A stretch of 64,000 nt of DNA from Planctomycetota bacterium. GTDB lineage: Bacteria; Planctomycetota; UBA1135; GCA-002686595. The stretch spans positions 60,107-124,106 of the forward strand of contig JADHOC010000016.1 of the NCBI GenBank assembly GCA_016779205.1. Direction: 5' to 3'. Both the position numbers and the translations under genes were made by a program. This document shows, one piece after another, positions 7,481-16,007 of this stretch (within the stretch, counting starts at the first letter, position 1; every line of letters starts with the position of its first letter). The notes beneath the pieces were generated by a model that was given only the letters and a program-made list of their open reading frames with translations, was not told the origin of the DNA and made no database searches.

Positions 7481-8215
7481 GTGAAAGACCATGCCTACGT
7501 CATCCTCGGCGCGACCGGGGGCATCGGCAGCGCGCTCTGCCGTCGCATTACTGGACGCGGTGGTCAGCTGCTGCTCGCCGCCCGCGATGAGGCGAAGCTC
7601 GCCGCCCTCGGCGAGGAGCTCGGCGCGCCGTACATGGCCGTTGACGCGGCGGAGCCCGCGGACGTGAAGGCGGCCATCGAGCGCTGCAAGGAGGCGCACG
7701 GCCGCTTCGACGGCATCGTCAACAGCGTCGGCTCCATCCTCCTCCGCCCTGCCCACATGACCAAGGTGGAGGACTTCGACGCCACGGTCCGGACCAACCT
7801 CCGGTCGGCGTTCGCCACGGTCCACGCCGGCGCTGCCGCCCTGCGCCGCGGGGGGGGCTCGATCGTGCTCGTGAGCACCGCGGCCGCCCGAACGGGACTC
7901 CCGAACCACGAGGCCATCGCGGCAGCGAAGGCCGGCGTCCAGGGGCTCGCACTCTCGGCCGCGGCCACCTACGCCCCCCAGGGCATCCGCGTCAACGTGG
8001 TCGCGCCCGGACTGGTGGACACCCCGCTCGCCGCGCCGATCACCAGCTCGGAGAAGGCCCTCGAGACCTCCCGCGCCATGCACGCCCTCGGACGCATCGG
8101 CGAGCCGGACGAGGTGGCGAGCGCCATCGAGTGGATGCTGGATCCGGGCCAGGGCTGGGTGACCGGTCAGGTGCTCGGCGTCGACGGAGGCCTCTCGTCC
8201 GCGCGGACGCGCTGA
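7481..8215 (+). CDS. SDR-family protein with altered catalytic tyrosine
   Basis: A Rossmann-fold short-chain dehydrogenase/reductase of 244 residues from the GTG at 7481; a TTG at 7439 would add 14 unlikely residues. The nucleotide-binding GATGGIG is at 10-16, an NSVGS strand follows, then Ser132 and Lys150. The place of the catalytic Tyr (YxxxK) is Ile146 (IAAAK within NHEAIAAAKAG). The C-terminal 'GIRVNVVAPGLVDTPL' and 'VTGQVLGVDGG' are classic. SDRs with this HEAIAAAK signature are, as I recall, often found beside photolyase/cryptochrome genes, which fits the neighbour upstream. Chemistry is uncertain because the proton donor is missing. It begins a tight three-gene operon. Confidence 0.85.
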   Translation: MKDHAYVILGATGGIGSALCRRITGRGGQLLLAARDEAKLAALGEELGAPYMAVDAAEPADVKAAIERCKEAHGRFDGIVNSVGSILLRPAHMTKVEDFDATVRTNLRSAFATVHAGAAALRRGGGSIVLVSTAAARTGLPNHEAIAAAKAGVQGLALSAAATYAPQGIRVNVVAPGLVDTPLAAPITSSEKALETSRAMHALGRIGEPDEVASAIEWMLDPGQGWVTGQVLGVDGGLSSARTR

Positions 8216-8225
8216 GGATTCAGCC

Positions 8226-8678
8226 TTGTCCGGTGGACTGCTGCTCGCCGCGCACGCGGCGTCGACCTGGGCGCTGGTCGGGCTGATCTGGACGATCCAC
8301 GTGGTGCACTATCCGCTCTTCGCATCGGTGGGCTCAGGCTTCCGCGCCTACCACGAGTCGCACATGCAGCGGATCACCCTGGTGGTGGGGCCGCTGATGC
8401 TCGTGGAGCTGCTGACCGCCATCGCCCTCTGGCTCTCGCCTCCGGCGGGGACCGAGGGCCGCGTGTGGCTCGTCGGGCTGGCACTCCTGGGCGTGGTGTG
8501 GCTGGAGACCGCCCTCTTCGCGGTTCCCCAGCACGGCCGGCTCGAGCAGGGCTTCGACGAGTCGACCCACCGTGCGCTCATGGCCGGCAACCTCGCGCGC
8601 ACCCTCGCGTGGACCGCGCGGGGCGTGCTGGTGGGGTGGGTCATGGTGCGGCTGCTGGACGGGGAGGTGACCCCGTGA
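8226..8678 (+). CDS. Four-helix integral membrane protein, function unknown
   Basis: A 150-residue protein with four predicted membrane segments (near residues 5-28, 48-70, 82-98 and 122-142). Conserved-looking charged motifs are present: HVVHYPLFASVG, FRAYHESHMQRI and QHGRLEQGFD. The TTG start at 8226 lies 10 bases past the SDR stop, and its stop overlaps the next gene's GTG. Histidine-rich membrane-edge motifs might bind metal or quinone, but that is a guess. It is operon-linked to the SDR and the flavoprotein. Confidence 0.75.
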   Translation: MSGGLLLAAHAASTWALVGLIWTIHVVHYPLFASVGSGFRAYHESHMQRITLVVGPLMLVELLTAIALWLSPPAGTEGRVWLVGLALLGVVWLETALFAVPQHGRLEQGFDESTHRALMAGNLARTLAWTARGVLVGWVMVRLLDGEVTP

Positions 8679-10204
8679 GCCGCCCGGACGCGATCGTGGT
8701 CGGTGCCGGGTTCGGCGGGCTTGGCGCGGCCCTGTCGCTCGCGGAGCGCGGCGCGCGGGTGCACGTCTTCGAGCGGCTGACCTACCCGGGGGGCTGCGCG
8801 TGCACCTTTGACCACGACGGGGACCGCTTCGAGGGCGGCGCGACGCTCTTCTCGGGCTTCGATGAGGAGCAGCTCTTCGGCCAGTGGATCGAGCGCCACG
8901 GCATGGCCGTGGAGTTCGAGCGGCTGAGCCCGGCGCTGGAGCTCCGCACCCCGCGGCACTCGGTGCTGGCCCACCGGGACCGGCACGCGCTGCGTGAGCA
9001 GTTCGAGCGCATGGAGGGCGCACCGGTCGCCGGGCTGCGCCGCTTCTTCCGCCTGCAGGAGCGGGTGGCCGCGGCCCTCTGGCCGCTCCTGGATGACGCG
9101 GAGCTGCTGCCCCCGTTCGGGCCGCGCGCGCTGGCTCGCCACGCAGTGCGGCTGGGCTCCTACCTCCCCCTGGCTGGGCTGGTGGGGCGGCCCCTGTGGC
9201 GTGTCCTCGAGCGCTACGGCCTCACGAACTTCGACCCCCTGGTCCACTGGCTCGACTCCCAGTGCCAGATCACCGTCCAGTGCGGTGTCCGGGAGGCGGA
9301 GGCCCCCTTCGCCTTCGCGGCCCTCGACTATCACCACCGCGGCGCGGTCCACGTCAAGGGCGGCATCGGCGAGCTCGCCTGGGGGATGGTCCACGCCATC
9401 GAGGCCCTCGGCGGCCGGGTCCACTTCAGCGCACCCGTGCGCGGCGTGGACCGGGATCCCCGCGGGCTCTGGAGCGTGCGGGGTGGCGGTGAGGAGCTCA
9501 GCGCGCCCCATGTGATCTTCAACACCCTGCCCCAGGACGCAGCGCGGATCACTGGCATGGAGGACCCCGCCCTCACGAAGCTCGGGCGCCGGGTCTCCGG
9601 CGGGTGGAGCGCGGGGATGATCTTCCGCACGGTGCGGCCTCCCGAGGGCTCCGGTCCGGGCGCCCATCACCTCGAGATGGTCGCGGACCCAGGGGCGCCC
9701 TTCCTCGAGGGGAACCACGTGTTCATGTCCATCGGTGCGGAGCGGGAGGGCGTCAGCAACCCCAGCCTGCGGCGGATGACGCTCTCCACCCACATCTCGG
9801 TGGACCGGATCCGAGGGGACCAGGACGGGGGCAGGGCGTACGTCCAAGAGGTCCAGGACCGGATGCGCCGCACGGTCGCGGAGCTCGCGCCGGAGTGGTG
9901 CGGGGTCGCGCGGGAGTTCACCGGCTCCGCGCGCACCTTCAAGCGCTGGACCGGCAGGTCGGAGGGACTGGTCGGCGGCATCCCGAGGCGGGCGGGCCTC
10001 GGCGCCTACGCGGGGGTTCTCGGCCAGCGCCTTCCGCAGGGGTTCCACCTCGTGGGGGACAGCGTCTTCCCCGGACAGAGCACGCTCGCGGTGGCGGCGG
10101 GTGGCCGAAGGGTCGCGGTGGAGATCCTCCGCGACCTGGGCGCGGGCGACCGGCCGCTGGTGCGGGCGGCAGCGCCGGCGGTCCGGCGATCTGGCGTCGC
10201 CTGA
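8675..10204 (+). CDS. FAD-dependent oxidoreductase, phytoene desaturase/CrtISO-like
   Basis: A 509-residue flavoprotein. The dinucleotide-binding motif VVGAGFGGLGAAL is at residues 6-18, with 'HVFERLTYPGGCACTF' completing the FAD site. The C-terminal 'GFHLVGDSVFPGQSTLAVAAGGRRVA' matches the carotenoid desaturase/isomerase and related amine-oxidase-fold class. The GTG start at 8675 overlaps the previous stop (GTGA), and GGGGAGG lies 7 bases upstream. Substrate is not determined by sequence; carotenoid or another polyene/lipid is possible, and no other carotenoid genes are in the window. The position with a photolyase and an SDR suggests a light or oxidative-stress role. Confidence 0.85.
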   Translation: MSRPDAIVVGAGFGGLGAALSLAERGARVHVFERLTYPGGCACTFDHDGDRFEGGATLFSGFDEEQLFGQWIERHGMAVEFERLSPALELRTPRHSVLAHRDRHALREQFERMEGAPVAGLRRFFRLQERVAAALWPLLDDAELLPPFGPRALARHAVRLGSYLPLAGLVGRPLWRVLERYGLTNFDPLVHWLDSQCQITVQCGVREAEAPFAFAALDYHHRGAVHVKGGIGELAWGMVHAIEALGGRVHFSAPVRGVDRDPRGLWSVRGGGEELSAPHVIFNTLPQDAARITGMEDPALTKLGRRVSGGWSAGMIFRTVRPPEGSGPGAHHLEMVADPGAPFLEGNHVFMSIGAEREGVSNPSLRRMTLSTHISVDRIRGDQDGGRAYVQEVQDRMRRTVAELAPEWCGVAREFTGSARTFKRWTGRSEGLVGGIPRRAGLGAYAGVLGQRLPQGFHLVGDSVFPGQSTLAVAAGGRRVAVEILRDLGAGDRPLVRAAAPAVRRSGVA

Positions 10205-10274
10205 GAGGCGCCCGCGGCCGGCAGCGCAGGCCGGGTAGGGCCCGGACGCGGATTGTTAAGAGCCTTGAAGGATG

Positions 10275-10288
10275 CCTTCACGTGAAGG
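10275..10288. promoter_or_regulatory. 14-bp perfect palindrome upstream of the TonB receptor
   Basis: CCTTCACGTGAAGG is a perfect palindrome in the 168-base gap between the flavoprotein and the TonB-dependent receptor. Related half-sites flank it (CCTTGAAGG at 10263-10271 and GGCTTCC just downstream). It lies 85-98 bases upstream of the first possible receptor start. It could be an operator for the uptake cluster or an RNA hairpin ending the preceding operon. Confidence 0.45.
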
Positions 10289-10372
10289 TGGGCTTCCTTT
10301 TGCACGTCCTTGAGGCGGCGTCCATAGCGTCCCCCTGTCCTATCGAAGCTGCCTCCCCCACTCACCCGCGAC

Positions 10373-13300
10373 GTGTCGAGAAGCGCTCCATCTCTTGATG
10401 CGGCCTTTACGAAATTACGCCGGGACACCGCGAACCGATCAGGGTTCGACGCCTCACCCCCCCCCACCGCTCCCGTGCTCCACCGCACCGTCCTCCGCTG
10501 GATGGTGGCCGTCGTGCTGCTGCAACTCACCGCAGCCTTCACGTTCGGTCAGCAGTCGGCCTCAATCCAGGGCACGATCCGTGACGTCGACTTCGACGAA
10601 CCCGCGGCCGGCGCCCGGGCGGAAATCGTCGAGCTCGGGAAGTCCGCCCAGGCGGACGCCCGCGGGGCCTACGTCTTCTCGGGCCTGCCGGCGGGTAGCT
10701 ACACGGTGGTCTTCTCCGGACCCGGCTTCAGCAGCGAGGTCGTGGAGGTGGTGCTCGAGGAGGGCGCCCTGGAGATCGTCGATGCGGAGCTCACCAACAA
10801 CTTCACCGAGCTCGACAAGTTCGTCTTCGAGCCCCCCATGAGCTTCGGGGGAGCGGGGGAGATCGGGCTGCTCAACCTGCGCTTCGAAGCCCCCTCACTC
10901 ATCGACTCCGTGGGCCGAGAGCTCCTCTCCCAGGCCTCGGTCGGCAGCGCGGACGAGGCCCTCGGGCTGGTCTCGGGGGCCACCGTGTCCGCGGACTCGA
11001 CGCCGGTCATTCGTGGCCTCCCCGATCGCTATGTCAGCTCCCAGGTGAACGGGGTGCGGCTGCCCTCCGCCAACGAGGACAAGCGCGCGGTCGAGCTCGA
11101 CCAGTTCCCTCGGGCCGTGATCGAGAGCATCCAGGTCTCGAAGACCTTCACCCCGGACCAGCAAGGGGACGCCTCCGGGGGCGCGGTGAACCTCGTGCTC
11201 AACCGCATCCCCGACAAGCCCATCTTCAACTTCTCGGCCCAGACCAGCTACAACACCCAGGTCACCAACGAGCAGGGCTTCCTCTCCTATCGCGGGGGCG
11301 GCGTCGGCGCGCTTGGTCTTGAGGCTGACGAGCGGCCGATTCAGGCGCTGGGGGAGAACTGGTCGGGCGCGGTGGGGGTCTCGCCGTCCAGCGCTCCCAC
11401 GGACTACAAGTTCAGCACCGCTCTCGGCGGCGGCCGGGAGCTCGACAGCGGCGTGGAGATCGGGGGCTTCCTCAGCCTCTTCTACGAGAAGGACAGCTCC
11501 TTCTTCGACAATGGGGTCGACGACAGCTGGTGGGTCAACAACGTGGTCGGGCCTGGGCTGACACCCCAGACCGGGCAGGGGGGCGTGAACGAGGGCGAGT
11601 TCGTGACGTCGCTCTTCGACGTGACCCAGGCCTCCCAGCTCGTGCAGTGGGGCGGGCTCGCCTCCCTCGGAGCGGAGTGGGACGGGCACAGCGTGGGGCT
11701 CGACTACCTGTACTCGCACACCGCCGAGGACCGCGCCACCCTGGCCGAAGACACCAGGGGCAAGGAGTACTTCTTCCCTGGCTACGACCCCAACGACCCC
11801 GCGGGGCCCGGGAACTACGGCAGCGAGTCGGACGCGGCGCCATACCTTCGGACGGAATCCCTCGAGTACACGGAGCGCACCACCGGGACGCTCCAGCTGA
11901 GCGGGCGCCACGAGATCGAGATGGACTCCGTCCCGCTGGGCGACTCCATCAAGCTCCTGCCGCCCATCCTCGACTGGAAGCTCGCGTCGAGCTTCGCCGA
12001 CCTCGACCAGCCCGACAAGCGGCTGTTCGGGTCCCTCTGGAGGCCACCCAGCTACGACCCCGGCAACCCGACCTTCGGGATCCCGCCGGGCATCAACGAC
12101 CCCTTCTTCGAGGCCTTCAAGCCGGCGGCCAACTTCACGCTCGGAAACCTCCAGCGGATCTTCAAGACCATCGAGGAGGACAGCAACCAGATCCAGCTCA
12201 ACGCGGAGCTTCCGTTCGAGCAATGGAGCGAAGACAGGGGCTACCTGAAGGTCGGCTACTTCGACGACCAGGTCGACCGGACCTTCGACCAGGAGAGTTT
12301 CAGCAACTTCGGCGAGCCCTTCATCACCTACTCCGGCGGCTTCAACGAGTTCTGGAGCTCCAACTGGGAGAACGAGAACCACCCCATCAGCCAGGAGTTC
12401 GACCTGGACGTCGACTACGACGGCCAGTTCGACATCGACGCCTGGTACGGGATGCTCGACGTGCCCATCAACTCCTCCCTCTCGCTGATCGGCGGTGTGC
12501 GGCTCGAGGGGACCGAGATCGTCACGCGGCTCGATCCGGGCGCCGACGCCCAGTACTTCGACCCCGACGGGACAGCCGTCTCGGAGTTCACCCCGGAGAT
12601 CCTGGCCGAGATCGCGGAGCCCTACACCGAGGACGACGTCTTGCCGTCCATCGCCGCGGTCTATGACGTGGACGAGAACTGGTCCGTGCGCGCGGCCTAC
12701 AGCCAGACCGTGGCTCGCCCGACGTTCAAGGAGCTCGTCCCGATCCTCCAGCAGGAGTTCCTCGGGGGGCCCGTCTTCATCGGTAACCCCAACCTCGAGC
12801 TCGCTGGGCTTGCCAACTACGACCTGCGGGTGGACTACCGGCCCACCGCGGAGTCGCTGGTCTCCATTTCCGCCTTCCACAAGGACATCGACCGGCCCAT
12901 CGAGTACATCCAGCGCGTCTTCGACTTCGGCTTCACCACGCCGGTCAACTACCCCAAGGGGCGCCTGAGCGGGGTGGAGTTTGAGGTGCGCCAGCAACTC
13001 GAGCCCCTCTGGGAGCGCCTTGAGGGGCTGTCCTTTGGCGCCAACGCGACGCTCATCGACTCCTCGGTGCGGCTCCCGCAGGACCAGGTCGACGTGTTCA
13101 GCGGGCTGGGCGTCGACCTCACCTCGAGGGACGCGACCAACGCTCCGGAGTACCTCTACAACCTTTACTTCACCTACCAGGTCCCCGACACGGGGACCCA
13201 GCTGGGGCTGTTCTACACCGTGCGCGGGGACACGCTCGTCACGGGGGACAGCGTGGGGCAGATCAGCAACTACATCCCGGCCATCTACCAGAAGGCGTTC

Positions 13301-13492
13301 GGGACCCTCAACTTCAGCCTCTCCCAGCGGCTCTCGCAGCACCTCTCGCTGCGGCTCCAGGCGAAGAACCTGACCAACCCGACGATCGAGGAGGTCTACC
13401 GGTCCGACTTCACCGGACCGGACGTGACCAACACCTCCTACACGCGCGGGATCGAGTACGCCCTCAGCCTCAGCGCGAACTTCAGCTTCTGA
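10373..13492 (+). CDS. TonB-dependent outer-membrane receptor
   Basis: An outer-membrane beta-barrel of up to 1039 residues that imports a ligand using TonB. A signal peptide (MVAVVLLQLTAAFTFGQQ) is followed by a carboxypeptidase-regulatory-like beta domain (SIQGTIRDVDFDEPAAG...). The plug domain comes next (SADEALGLVSGATVS, PVIRGLPDRYVSSQVNGV) with a 'SGGAVNLVLNRIP' plug end, and the barrel ends in YALSLSANFSF with terminal Phe. The GTG at 10373 puts 43 residues before the signal peptide; a GTG at 10475 gives a normal signal sequence and is likely the true start. A C9 tract at 10457-10465 sits between the two. It leads the energising gene cluster downstream; the ligand is unknown. Confidence 0.93.
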   Translation: MSRSAPSLDAAFTKLRRDTANRSGFDASPPPTAPVLHRTVLRWMVAVVLLQLTAAFTFGQQSASIQGTIRDVDFDEPAAGARAEIVELGKSAQADARGAYVFSGLPAGSYTVVFSGPGFSSEVVEVVLEEGALEIVDAELTNNFTELDKFVFEPPMSFGGAGEIGLLNLRFEAPSLIDSVGRELLSQASVGSADEALGLVSGATVSADSTPVIRGLPDRYVSSQVNGVRLPSANEDKRAVELDQFPRAVIESIQVSKTFTPDQQGDASGGAVNLVLNRIPDKPIFNFSAQTSYNTQVTNEQGFLSYRGGGVGALGLEADERPIQALGENWSGAVGVSPSSAPTDYKFSTALGGGRELDSGVEIGGFLSLFYEKDSSFFDNGVDDSWWVNNVVGPGLTPQTGQGGVNEGEFVTSLFDVTQASQLVQWGGLASLGAEWDGHSVGLDYLYSHTAEDRATLAEDTRGKEYFFPGYDPNDPAGPGNYGSESDAAPYLRTESLEYTERTTGTLQLSGRHEIEMDSVPLGDSIKLLPPILDWKLASSFADLDQPDKRLFGSLWRPPSYDPGNPTFGIPPGINDPFFEAFKPAANFTLGNLQRIFKTIEEDSNQIQLNAELPFEQWSEDRGYLKVGYFDDQVDRTFDQESFSNFGEPFITYSGGFNEFWSSNWENENHPISQEFDLDVDYDGQFDIDAWYGMLDVPINSSLSLIGGVRLEGTEIVTRLDPGADAQYFDPDGTAVSEFTPEILAEIAEPYTEDDVLPSIAAVYDVDENWSVRAAYSQTVARPTFKELVPILQQEFLGGPVFIGNPNLELAGLANYDLRVDYRPTAESLVSISAFHKDIDRPIEYIQRVFDFGFTTPVNYPKGRLSGVEFEVRQQLEPLWERLEGLSFGANATLIDSSVRLPQDQVDVFSGLGVDLTSRDATNAPEYLYNLYFTYQVPDTGTQLGLFYTVRGDTLVTGDSVGQISNYIPAIYQKAFGTLNFSLSQRLSQHLSLRLQAKNLTNPTIEEVYRSDFTGPDVTNTSYTRGIEYALSLSANFSF
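10457..10465. repeat. Poly-C tract (C9) at the start of the TonB receptor
   Basis: Nine consecutive C bases. They encode Pro29-31 if translation starts at 10373, or lie 9 bases before the alternative GTG at 10475. Homopolymer tracts of this length are prone to slipped-strand changes. Confidence 0.8.
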
Positions 13493-13528
13493 ACGAGTGC
13501 GAACCCGTCCCAGCGACGGAGAACAGCC

Positions 13529-14362
13529 ATGAACCGAACCAGCCAAGTCCGATCCTTCCGAACGCAGGCGCGCTGCGTCCTCCTCGCCGTGACCGGCGCG
13601 GGGGTCGTGACCCTGCTCGCCGGCTCGCTCACCGCGGGCCCGACCACCCAGGACGACCAGGAGTCGAAGATCCTGCTCACCCGTGCGGCGATGGAGGAAT
13701 ACGTCGACCTGAGGGGCGTCATCGGCCGGGAGAAGGCCAAGCTGGTCGAGGACAAGGAGTTCCTCGCGGACCAGATCGCGATCCTCACCGAGCAGGTCAA
13801 GATGGAGCGAGCCGCCGTCGCGGCCCTGAAAGGCGAGATTGACGACACGTCCGCGCGGACGGCCGAGCTCGAGGCGGAGGAGGCCGCGCTCAAGGCGGCC
13901 ACCGAGTCGCTCGAGGCGCTCGTCGCCGATCACGAGGCGCGGGCGCGCGCCCTCGCGAAGGTCATGCCTGCGCCGCTCCAGGAGAACGAGGTCTTCTCCG
14001 CGCTGGTCGCGGGCCTTCCAGCCGACCCCGCGGACACCAAGCTCAGCCTCTCCAGCCGGTACGTGAACGTCACCGGGATCCTCGACGCCGCGGACAAGTT
14101 CAACGCGGACGTCCACGTGAGCAACGAGAACCGCGAGCTCGGCAACGGCGAGTCGGTCAACGTCGACGTGCTCTACCTCGGCGTCTCGACCGCCTTCTTC
14201 GTCAACCAGGACGGCACCATCGGTGGGACGGGCCGGCCGGGCGAGGACGGCTACATCTGGCGACAGGACGACGCGGCGGCACCCGCCATCAAGGCCGCCA
14301 TCGCCATGAAGGAGGGCGACACCGCCGCTGCCTTCGTCCAGCTCCCTGTGAAGGTCGACTGA
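13529..14362 (+). CDS. DUF3450-family periplasmic coiled-coil protein
   Basis: A 277-residue exported protein, the standard first gene of TonB2-type energising clusters. The N-terminal signal region runs to about residue 40. A long coiled coil follows (about residues 60-150, rich in E/A/L/K heptads), then a globular C-terminal domain with 'VDVLYLGVSTAFFVNQDG' and 'GYIWRQDD'. These features match DUF3450 proteins, whose exact role is unknown; they are inferred to bridge the periplasm to the ExbB-like TtpC protein. It lies 36 bases after the receptor and 14 before the long ExbB. Confidence 0.85.
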   Translation: MNRTSQVRSFRTQARCVLLAVTGAGVVTLLAGSLTAGPTTQDDQESKILLTRAAMEEYVDLRGVIGREKAKLVEDKEFLADQIAILTEQVKMERAAVAALKGEIDDTSARTAELEAEEAALKAATESLEALVADHEARARALAKVMPAPLQENEVFSALVAGLPADPADTKLSLSSRYVNVTGILDAADKFNADVHVSNENRELGNGESVNVDVLYLGVSTAFFVNQDGTIGGTGRPGEDGYIWRQDDAAAPAIKAAIAMKEGDTAAAFVQLPVKVD

Positions 14363-14376
14363 GGGAGGATCCAGCC

Positions 14377-15993
14377 ATGCACCAGCACATCAGCAAGTCA
14401 ATCGCCCTCGTCTCCGTGGCCGCCGTGGCGCTCCTCGCGCCCCCGGCCATCGGGCAGGAAGGGCAGTCCAGCCAGTCGCGCTTCGACGAGGCCGCCGCCG
14501 GGATCCTGAAGGACCTCGACGCGGCTCGCGCGGAGCTCGGGGCCCTCCGCCAGCGGGCCCTGGAAGAGAAGCTCCCCCTGAGCCGCCAGGTCTCCGACCT
14601 TCAGCAGCAGCTGCTGGCGGTGGAGGCCGAGCGCCGTGGGCTGCGCACCGACAAGAACGCGGGCGCCAAGGCGCTCGGCCGCCTCGGGAATTCGATCGCC
14701 GCCCGGAAGCAGGCGGTGGCGTTCCTCGGGGCCCAGTTCTCCGAGTACCGCAGGAACTTCGAGTCGCGGCTCCACATCGCCGAGCTCGCTGGCTACGAGG
14801 GCCTGCTCGGTGAGATCATGGCCGCAGAAGACTCGTCGGACCTCAGCCAGTCCGAGGTGTTCCAGCAGCAGGTCCGGGTGCTGGAGGCCTCCTTCGACCG
14901 CCTCGACGCCCTCACCGGCGGGCGCACCCTCACGGGCCAGGCCCTCGACAGCGCGGGGTTCGTGAAGGACGGGACGTTCGTCGTCCTCGGCCCCATGGCC
15001 TACTTCGCGTCGGAGGACGGTCTCGCCGTGGGCACCGTGAGCGCGCCCCCGGGCAAGCTCGAGCCGACCGTTCGCACCTTCGCGGACCTCGTGAACACCG
15101 AGGCCGCCGCCGAGGTCGTGGCCACTGGGGCCGGGATGATCCCCTTCGACGCCACGTTGGGCAACGCTCACAAGATGGAGGCGACGCGGGAGACGCTGAT
15201 CGAGCACGTCCAGAAGGGCGGGGTGATCATCTACCCGATCCTGGGCATGGCCGCGCTCGCGGCCCTGGTCGCAGCCGTGAAGTGGCTGATGCTCCTCTTC
15301 GTGAGGACGCCGAGCCGCAAGGCCATGAACGCGCTCATGGCCGCCGTTGCAGACGGCGACGCCGAGAGCGCCCGGCGACGGGTGAAGGAGCTCCGAGGTC
15401 CGGCGGGCAAGATGCTCGCGGCGGGCGTCGCCAGCCTCGGTCGATCCCGAGACCTCATCGAAGAGGTGATGTACGAGCGTCTTCTGGTCACCAAGTCGAA
15501 GCTCCAGGCGGCGCTGCCGTTCATCGCGATCTGCGCAGCCTCGGCGCCGCTCCTCGGGCTGCTTGGCACGGTCACGGGCATCATCAACACCTTCAAGCAG
15601 ATCACGCTCTTCGGGTCCGGCGACGTGAAGCAGCTCTCGGGCGGCATCTCCGAGGCGCTGATCACGACGAAGTTCGGCCTGGTCGTCGCGATCCCCTCGT
15701 TGCTGCTGCACGCCTACCTCTCCCGCAAGGCGCGTTCGATCACCACGAAGATGGAGTCGGCGGCGGTGCGCTTCGCGAACGAGGTCGCCATGTCCGATGA
15801 GTTCGGGCCTGCCGCGGCCGCCACGGGCGACCGTGGTGGGCCGGCGACGCCGGACGCGATTCGTGGTGAGGTGACCCGTGTCCTCAGCGACATGCTCGGC
15901 CCCGTACAGGAGCCCGCGACCCGCGCGGCTGCTGAACCCGAGGATGACGCGGCCCCGTCGGCAGACACCGCCGCGCCCGAGCTCGCCTCCTGA
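14377..15993 (+). CDS. MotA/TolQ/ExbB proton-channel protein, long TtpC-like form
   Basis: A 538-residue inner-membrane protein. Residues 1-25 are a signal peptide and about 30-270 are a periplasmic coiled-coil domain. A membrane segment (IIYPILGMAALAALVAAV) is followed by the MotA/TolQ/ExbB domain at about 380-480, with the signatures 'LLGLLGTVTGIINTFKQI' and 'GISEALITTKFGLVVAIPSLLLHAYL'. This is the arrangement of TtpC, the extra ExbB-like subunit of TonB2 systems, which couples proton flow to TonB. An acidic, Ala-rich cytoplasmic tail ends the protein. Confidence 0.9.
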   Translation: MHQHISKSIALVSVAAVALLAPPAIGQEGQSSQSRFDEAAAGILKDLDAARAELGALRQRALEEKLPLSRQVSDLQQQLLAVEAERRGLRTDKNAGAKALGRLGNSIAARKQAVAFLGAQFSEYRRNFESRLHIAELAGYEGLLGEIMAAEDSSDLSQSEVFQQQVRVLEASFDRLDALTGGRTLTGQALDSAGFVKDGTFVVLGPMAYFASEDGLAVGTVSAPPGKLEPTVRTFADLVNTEAAAEVVATGAGMIPFDATLGNAHKMEATRETLIEHVQKGGVIIYPILGMAALAALVAAVKWLMLLFVRTPSRKAMNALMAAVADGDAESARRRVKELRGPAGKMLAAGVASLGRSRDLIEEVMYERLLVTKSKLQAALPFIAICAASAPLLGLLGTVTGIINTFKQITLFGSGDVKQLSGGISEALITTKFGLVVAIPSLLLHAYLSRKARSITTKMESAAVRFANEVAMSDEFGPAAAATGDRGGPATPDAIRGEVTRVLSDMLGPVQEPATRAAAEPEDDAAPSADTAAPELAS

Positions 15994-16007
15994 GGAGTAC
16001 AGCCGAG

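Noticed and set aside
10895..14116. A 1073-codon open frame antisense to the TonB receptor and DUF3450 genes
   Set aside because: The product is Arg/Glu/Gly/Val-rich without family motifs and crosses two genes with clear homology on the plus strand.
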